Below, piece by piece: positions 57,447 through 64,000 of a DNA stretch of 64,000 nucleotides (the stretch's first letter is position 1; every line of letters begins with the position of its first letter). The stretch comes from Cymodocea nodosa. Its lineage: Eukaryota; Streptophyta; Magnoliopsida; Alismatales; Cymodoceaceae. The stretch is taken from NCBI GenBank assembly GCA_036874045.1, contig CM072341.1:7638501-7702500 (forward strand), read 5' to 3'. Below the pieces are notes generated by a model. It was not told where the DNA came from and did no database searches. It worked only from the letters and a program-made list of their open reading frames with translations. The position numbers and the translations under genes are program-made.

Positions 57447-58540
57447 TTAAATAACTCTAGAATGATAAATATTTCGAACTATATAAGGTCCTCCCCATCT
57501 ATATCTTAATTTTCCTAGATGGTTATGGAGTTTAGCTATATAAAGATATACTTCTTGTCCTATTTCAAAGATTTTTGGAATAATTTTTCTATCATGCCAA
57601 AATTTAATTTTCTCTTTTTCTCTTACCGTCTTCGAATAAGCTTCATTTCTAAATTCTTCTAATTCAATTAGTTGCATTTTTCTATTTTCAGCAGCTTGAT
57701 TTAAATTAGTGTTCAGAGTTTTTCATGCCCAATAAGCTTTATGTTCAATTTCAGTAAGTAGATGACAACTTTTTTCATATACTAGCCTAAAAGGTGACAT
57801 ACTTAAGCTTGTTTTATAAGCAGTTCTATAAGCCCAAAGTGCATCTATCAATCTATTAGCCCAATCTATTCTAGTAGGATTTACTACTTTTTCTAAGATT
57901 AACTTAATTTGTTTGTTTGCACTTTCTACTTGTCCACTTGTTTGCAGATGATATGATGTTGCAATTTTGTGGTTTACTCCATATTTCTTCATTAAGGCTT
58001 CAAAACTTCTATTACATAAATGAGTTCCTCTATCACTGATAATAGCTTTAGGTATTCCAAATCTGGCAAATATATTTGTTCTTATAAATTGTATTACCAC
58101 ATTGTTATCATTAGTTTTTGTAGGAATAACTTCTATCCATTTAGATACATAATCCACCCCCAACAATATGTAATTAAATTGATTAGACATAGGAAATGGA
58201 ACCATAAAATCTATTCCCCACACATCAAAGATTTCAACCTCAACAATAGGATTAAGAGGCATCATATTCCTCTTTGATATTCTTCCTATTTGTTGACATC
58301 TTAAACAACTTAAGCAATATTTATGAGCATCTTTGAATAGTGTTGGCCAATAAAACCCACATTGCAGAATTTTTGCAGTAGTTTTCCCTGAACCAAAATG
58401 CCCTCCACAAGCTTGGTCATGACAAAAAGACAATATGCTCGGATATTCAGTTTCTAGAACACACCACCTTAAAACCAGATCAGGACATTTCTTAAATAAG
58501 TATGGGTATTCCCAATAGTAATATTTTACTCTTGAGAAAA
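57447..58540 (-). pseudogene. D integrase
   Basis: It includes the zinc-binding HHCC region (CHDQACGGHFGSGKTTAKIL, then CLSCLRCQQIG), and the catalytic core with WGIDFMVPFPMSNQFNYILL, VSKWIEVIPTK, IISDRGTHLCN and GQVESANKQIK, which supply the D-D-E residues (57723-58433). The C-terminal region has FEIGQEVYLYIAKLHNHLGK and LRYRWGGPYIV, a GPF/Y-type module (57447-57677). It is typical of Athila and related gypsy integrases. Broken about twice. Confidence 0.92.
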
Positions 58541-58556
58541 ATAATTTCTTATCCTA

Positions 58557-60400
58557 TCAATTCCAATCCTTAGGTGTTAAACCAGTAACTAAGTAATTAA
58601 CTATGTCTGCATACCACGACATTGTGTTGATGGTCATTAATTGTTCATCAGGAAAATTATCCTTAATTTCAATATTTGATTTTTCTAATTGTAATCTTGA
58701 TAAATAATCTACAACTACATTCTCACAACCTTTTTTATCTTTAATTTCTAGATCAAATTCTTGTAATAATAATATCCATCGGATCAATCTAGGTTTAGTC
58801 TCTTTTTTCTTTATTAGATGTTTTAAAGCCAAATGATCTGTGTATACTATCACTTTAGCTCCAATAAGATATGATCTAAAATTTTCTAAGGCAAACACAA
58901 TAGCTAATAATTCTTTTTCAGTAGTTGTGTAATTAACTTGAGCATCATTTAAGGTTTTGCTTGCATAATGAATCACTCTAAGAGATTTTTCTATTTTATG
59001 TCCTAACACTACTCCTACAGCAAAATCAGAAGCATCGCACATTAATTAAAATGGATGGTTCGAATCAGGTGCTTAAATTATAGGAGTTGAAATTAAGGTA
59101 GTCTTAAGTCTGAAAAATAATTCCTTGCAATTTTTATCAAAGTTAAATGAGACATCTTTTAATAGATTAGTTAAAGGTCTAGCTATTTTGCTAAAGTCTT
59201 ATAAATCTTCTATAAAAACTAGCATGTCCTAGAAATGATCTAATATCTTTTACTGATTTAGGTTCTTGTAGATTAGAAATTACTTCTATTTTAGCTTTAT
59301 CTACTTCCAACCCTTTCTTAGAAACATGCCCTAAGACTATTCCTTGTTTAACCATGGAGTGACATTTTTCCCAATTTAAAACCAGATTTTTTTTCCACAC
59401 AACGTTTTAATATTTGGTCTAAATTGCTTAAACAAACTCATATGTGTTGCCATATACAATAAAATCATCCATAAATATTTTTAAGAAATCTTCAGTCATT
59501 CCAGTAAATATGCTTTGCATGCACCTTTGAAAGGTAGGTGGTGCATTGCATAATCCGAATGGCATTCTCTTAAAAGCATAAGTTCCATTAGGACATGTGA
59601 ACGTTGTTTTCTCTTGATCCTCTAATGCTACTGAAATTTGATTATAACCTAAATACTCGTCTAGGAAACAAAAATATTCTTGCCCTGCTAATCTTTCCAG
59701 CATTTGATCTATAAAAGGTAAGGGAAAATGATCTTTCCTAGTCATAGCATTTAGCTTTCTATAGTCTATACATACTCTCCAACCTGATTGAATTCTAGTA
59801 GGTATCAAGTCTTGACTTTCATTCCTAATAACTGTTAATCCTGATTTCTTGGGAACTACATGGATTAGGCTAACTCACGAGCTATCAGAAATCGGATAAA
59901 TTATGTCATTATCTAACCATTTCACTATTTACTTCTTGACTAATTCTTTAAGGTTTGGATTTAATCTCCTCTCAGGAATTCTAATAAGTTTAGCATTCTC
60001 TTCTAAATATATGTGGTGACAACATAAAGTTGAGTTTAACCCTTTTATATCAATCATAGTCCATCCTATTACTTCTTTATAACTTTTTACTACATTTTTT
60101 TAATTTAGCTATTTTATCCTCTTTTAAATCTGAAGCAATAATGATTGGACAGGTTCGTTTATCTTCCAGAAACATATAGGTTAATTCAGGAGGTAAAGGT
60201 TTTAAGTCTAAATGCTGCCCATCAGAAGCTAGAGCTCCTAATTGAACATCATCATTTTCTAAATTACTTTCTTCTAGATCTCCTTCTATGTTTATGATTT
60301 CACTTTCCTCTAAAGTTTCAGAATTGATTTGCCTATTTAATTCTTCTTGAATCACATCATCTAACATATCTCCTTCATCCTCTAAAAAGTCTATGGTATG
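58557..60400 (-). pseudogene. D reverse transcriptase and RNase H
   Basis: In sense order: a spacer with the Athila-type LKPLPPELTYMFLEDKRTCP (60077-60367); the RT fingers and palm with WRVCIDYRKLNAMTRKDHFP, LPFIDQMLERLAGQEYFCFL, FKRMPFGLCNAPPTFQRCMQ and the catalytic FMDDF box (59428-59808); the RT thumb and connection (GIVLGHVSKKGLEVDKAKIE, VKDIRSFLGHASFYRRFI, 59191-59400); and RNase H with [34 protein letters not shown] and [11 protein letters not shown] (58557-59042). It copies the genomic RNA. Broken several times. Confidence 0.92.
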
Positions 60401-60448
60401 TAAGGATATTTCTAATTCCTAAAACCTTTCTGGTTTGAAAATATTTAA

Positions 60449-60961
60449 TTAAGTATCCTCATTACCATATGCTAGCTTCATTACTCCAGTTTTACAATTT
60501 ATAACAGCCCCTAATGTTGCTAAAAATGGTATTCCCAAAATTAAAGATGTATCACTATTTTTATGCTTAATTTGTTGGGAATCCAAAATTACAATATCAA
60601 TAGGATATATAAAGTTTTTGATTTTAATCAAGACATCCTCTATTTTTCCTCTAGGGTATCCTATACTTCTATCAGCTAATTGAATAACCGTACTAGTAGA
60701 AGTTAAGCCTTCTAATCCTAAGGATGCAAATATATCACTTGGCATAACATTTATACCTGCACCTAAGTCTATTAAGGTTCTTTCTAGAATGGTATTTCCT
60801 ATGGTGCATGATATAACACGAATTCCAAGATCAGATAACTTTTTAAGAATTTGTGACAGAAATAGGGAACTACTTCGCTCAGCTAAAAAGACCTTTCTAA
60901 GAACTTTTCGCTCTCTTTTCTTAGTACACCAATCCTTCAAAAATTTAGCACAAGGTGGCAT
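60449..60961 (-). pseudogene. D aspartic protease
   Basis: MPPCAKFLKDWCTKKR is the usual Athila link from gag to protease. The active-site region reads LIDLGAGINVMPSDIFASLG, with flanking IGNTILERTLID and ADRSIGYPRGKIEDVLIKI. It ends ILGIPFLATLGAVINCKTG. The 170-codon stretch is open. It processes the gag-pol polyprotein in the particle. Confidence 0.88.
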
Positions 60962-61027
60962 TTTCTACAATAGATCTAACAAAGGAATGTTAACTTGTAC
61001 TTTTTAAAAAATTTCTCTGATTTTTTC

Positions 61028-61956
61028 TTATTTTTCAGGTATTGTTTGTTGTAATCTTTCAGGATAGGGTGCTAAAGATTTTGATTTCAAAGATTCTTTT
61101 TCTTTCATTTGATTAGTTTGATCCTTTTTAGCTTCATTAGTAGATTCAGATTGTTCTTTAGTGATTTCTAGATTTTCAGATATTACATTTTTATTATTAT
61201 TTTGATTTTTACTCTTATCCACCTTCATATCATTCTCATTTTGAGTTCTTGGTGGTATATCAGTTCCAGATCTTAATGTTACACATACATCTTCTAGATT
61301 TTCATTACTCTTATAATGTTTTTGTATATCATTTTCGTAATTATGATATTCAATTGTTTTAAGTTTTAAAGTGCATACTTTAAATTCTCTTACATTAATA
61401 TTTTCTTTTGGCTGTGTATTTTGCAAATTATGCAGGTTTATAATATTATAATTTTCATTGTCTTGTTGCATAACTTGTATTTTCATTGTATATTCGTCCA
61501 ATGCTTTTAATTTTCTTTCCAGATCATCTAATTTCATTGCACTCAATTTTTGATCAATTTTCATTATGGTTTTTTCAGTTTCGTAAATTATATCCTTTTT
61601 AGGTTCTGAATATGATTCCTTATAGTTTAATTGGTTGACTTCTTGTTGCTGACACATAAAGTATTCCAGTTTGTCAAGGTTTTGCTCTATACTATGCTTT
61701 AGTCTGTCATACCTATCCCAAACTTCTGTGTCTCTCAACATATTACACATTCTATACTGACCATCAGTTGGGTAAACTATAGGATTCTCATACTCGACTC
61801 TATTATATTGAGGATAATTCATTTGTTGTTCATGGGATCTAACCATCTATAAATGTCTCAATTTCAAATAGTCAGAAATGTCATGTCCTTCAGAATTACA
61901 GAATTCACATATGCTAATTACAGGTTTTAGAAATCTTTGAGCATAAGCATATGCCA
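61028..61956 (-). pseudogene. D gag C-terminal region with zinc-finger-like motif
   Basis: It begins at a Met near 61956, about 100 bases from the primer site (MAYAYAQRFLKPVISICEFC), giving a CxxC-GH motif reminiscent of the Athila gag zinc finger. A Glu/Lys/Gln-rich coiled-coil-like stretch follows (TIMKIDQKLSAMKLDDLERK). Then come the Athila markers CVTLRSGTDIPPRTQ and YPERLQQTIP. The capsid domain seen in C2 and C3 is not recognised here. Broken about twice. Confidence 0.75.
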
Positions 61957-62060
61957 TATTCTCAATTACAGAAGAAAACACACAACTCTGGCTATTAAAA
62001 CAAAACAGCTCTAACAGTTGCGTATATTAATTCAATTCAATTCAAGTCAATTCAATTCAA

Positions 62061-62079
62061 TTCCCTAGCAACGGTGCCA
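62061..62079 (-). other. D primer-binding site (Asp-tRNA type)
   Basis: The minus strand reads TGGCACCGTTGCTAGGGAA, seven bases after the LTR end CCCAAACA. It resembles the TGGCGCCGTTGCC site of Athila and Tat elements with one or two changes. Confidence 0.85.
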
Positions 62080-62086
62080 TAAAACT

Positions 62087-64000
62087 TGTTTGGGTTTTCC
62101 CAGCACTACACCAAAAAAACTTGGATTTCTTACTTCTGTTTTTACTTAGTTAATTTATCTTTATGCCTATTCCTTCTTTTAGAAGTAAACAAACAACTTT
62201 TAATACAATTTAGATATTAATTCCAATTTGTACTTTAACTGCAAGTGCACAGTATCTATTGTATCAGTGTGCAAGTACAGGTTGATTCCACAGGGAATTG
62301 CTGAAATGTTCAGAACTGTCTATTTGTTAACAATCAAATTTATATATTCAATAAGTTCTCCGTTGAATTACAGTTAACTCAACGAAACGGATAAGGTTCG
62401 TTGAGTTATGGATAACTCAACGGACTAACCTCGTGGACTTAAGTTAACTCCACGAGCCTATCTTTTCTTTTTAATACTGCTATTTATAGATGAATTCGGC
62501 CATCCATTGGGCGATTCCACATATTGTAAATAACATCAATTAAGCTCTTTAATGTTAGTAAATACTAGATTTATCATTAAACAATACTAACATTCAAATA
62601 ATTCAAACAGTAACCATTAAAATCTTTAAGTCTTTTGAACGAATCAATTTTAGTAAATTGTAAAACTAAAACAATCACAACAATGATGAAGATAACATTA
62701 ATCACCATACAACACAAACAATACAACACTCAAATACAACCTACAAACATAGATAAATTGTTTTTGGTATTTTTGTTTTAATATGAACATGGAATGGGGC
62801 GAAAGGTGAAATGTAAAGTAATCTCACTCGACATTAAATACTTCCGACACTACTTGCAATGCGATTACACCATTGAAAATTAAACCACTTACAATTCTGT
62901 CTCCTCTCCCTATAGAATCGCGAGTCTAGAATTGCAAGATAATCTTCTCTTCAGCATACAGGCATCAACCCAAAGCCAAGGCTAAAAGCTTTACGATCTC
63001 CTGAAATATGAGTCGACGCTTGGTGAAAATGGCTTCCCTTCCTGCGACGCGATCACTCCTCACAATGGTTGTCAAGCATTGTGTTTGGCTCGGAATCGAC
63101 CCAACATCAAGAAAGTATTCTCACAGACCTCCAATGGTTGGTGATTATGGTGGATATGGTGGTGGTAACGATGGTTGGTGTGATACTTTGGAGAATCGCC
63201 GATACTGTTTGCAGAAAGCTCGGTGCTCCTCCTCTGTATACACTGGTCGTCCATCAATCATACACCTCGGATTTCTTTTTCTTCTTTTCTTTTGTATTTC
63301 TTCAGTATTAACTACTTTTGCTTGAATGATCGGTTGGATTTCCTTCATTCATATCAATGGCGATGATTTCTTCTCCCTACGCAATACATGCAATCATGGT
63401 TTTTCTTCCAACTGTCCTGTTTCTGCAACTGCTACAGTGGCATATTAGAAAATAAATAGTCCGTGCAGTTACAGATAACTCAACAGACTTTCTTCGTTGA
63501 TTTAACTATAAAACACGAGCATAAATTTAACTATCTGATGCTTAGGTGCATTTCGGATACTTATAAACTTAACTATCCGGTGCTCAGATGCATTTCGGAT
63601 AGTTACAACTAACTCACTGATATATAACTTAAGTACATCTACTAGATCTCGACACGTGTCAACAATAGTTTAATAATAAAATACCCATTTCGGAGAATTA
63701 CAGGTCTAACTATCCGATACTCAACTACAATTTCGGATAGTTAGAGATAACTCACCGAAAGTTCAATTAAGTCATGCATTATGGTTTCGACACGTGTACT
63801 TCTAGAAATAATAAAATATTCTTTCAAAACATAACTGTTCGGCAATATAAACATAACTATCCGACATATTCGGTCTGTTAAACATAACTGTCCGAAATAT
63901 ATTCGGTATGTTAAACATAACTGTCCGAAATATCAGAAAATTCGGAAACTTAAGAATTTCACAGCCTGCAACTTACCAACAGTTCAGAAATGTACTAAAT
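62087..64000 (-). repeat. D 5' LTR, right end outside window
   Basis: It starts TGTTTGGGTTTTCCC next to the primer site and is collinear with C3's LTR for over 1.9 kb. About 145 further bases are expected beyond 64000. It contains the conserved leader (62940-63450), which on the plus strand holds a 105-codon ORF parallel to those at 41874-42191 and 68-352. The U3 part has repeated TCGGATAGTT/AACTATCCGA pairs. Confidence 0.92.

Larger units (their letters stand above)
56917..64000 (-). mobile_element. D: Athila-like gypsy element, pol-bearing form, 5' LTR runs off the window
   Basis: Sense order on the minus strand is 5' LTR (from beyond 64000 to 62087), an Asp-tRNA-type primer site, a gag C-terminal region, protease, RT, RNase H, integrase and the start of the 3' noncoding region, where A2 is inserted. 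The RT motif FMDDF, the protease DLGAGINVMP and the gag-end motif CVTLRSGT fit the Athila lineage. Its LTR belongs to the same family as C0-C3. It carries about ten breaks. No 3' LTR can be assigned to it in the window. Confidence 0.9.

Noticed and set aside
1-64000. Window ends share sequence (C LTR at 1-939 and 62087-64000), suggesting a circular molecule.
   Set aside because: They are two LTR copies of one dispersed family in different contexts, with clear differences between them. Two more copies lie inside the window.

Overview
The window looks like repeat-rich nuclear DNA of a flowering plant. I find no intact host gene, no RNA gene and no bacterial-type feature. Almost all of the 64 kb is a nest of LTR retrotransposons, all of them fossils carrying several to many breaks. 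The DNA is strongly AT-rich. The elements have plant hallmarks: initiator-Met-tRNA primer sites (TGGTATCAGAGC type) in the Ty1/copia elements, and an Asp-tRNA type site (TGGCACCGTTGC) plus the FMDDF reverse transcriptase motif in the Ty3/gypsy element. I cannot name the species.

Three LTR families account for nearly everything. Family A (LTR about 1.2-1.3 kb) and family B (LTR about 1.6 kb) are copia elements of SIRE/Maximus type, with an extra 3' ORF (called aORF here). Family C (LTR about 2.06 kb) is Athila-like gypsy and occurs in two forms: a gag-bearing form without recognisable pol (C1, C2, C3), two copies of which carry a captured F-box gene, and a pol-bearing form (D).

Layout. 1-939: a C LTR running off the left edge. 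940-32412: C1 (minus), whose LTR holds a solo A LTR (1022-2227, TSD CATGA) and whose body holds copia B1 (4323-31685, TSD CTCCT). B1 holds copia A (11536-25991, TSD TAATA), and A holds a solo B LTR (18779-20528, TSD GCCTT). This gives a four-level relative chronology: C1, then B1, then A, then a later B insertion. 32413-36868: 5' part of a plus-strand copia B2. 36869-37702: an inverted patch of family A aORF. 37703-40960: C2 (plus). 40961-47430: C3 (minus), inserted head to head into the C2 LTR and carrying gag plus a nearly full-length F-box gene. 47431-49613: two short B LTR pieces, a GC-rich minisatellite and a forward C LTR. 49614-52586: a third, diverged aORF. 52587-56916: copia A2, with a long gag. 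56917-64000: gypsy D, with pol and a 5' LTR running off the right edge.

How the parts relate. In both copia families a noncoding block lies between pol and the aORF. In B1 its first kilobase is recognisably the same sequence as the 3' noncoding region of the C elements. In A it ends in a purine tract followed by a segment resembling the C LTR U3, just upstream of the aORF. The F-box gene sits 3' of gag in C1 and C3 but not in C2. LTRs of all three families are filled with the same kinds of short inverted motifs (AACTATCCGA/TCGGATAGTT, AACTNAACGAGTT) and ACGTG cores. These shared modules are the most unusual feature of the window.
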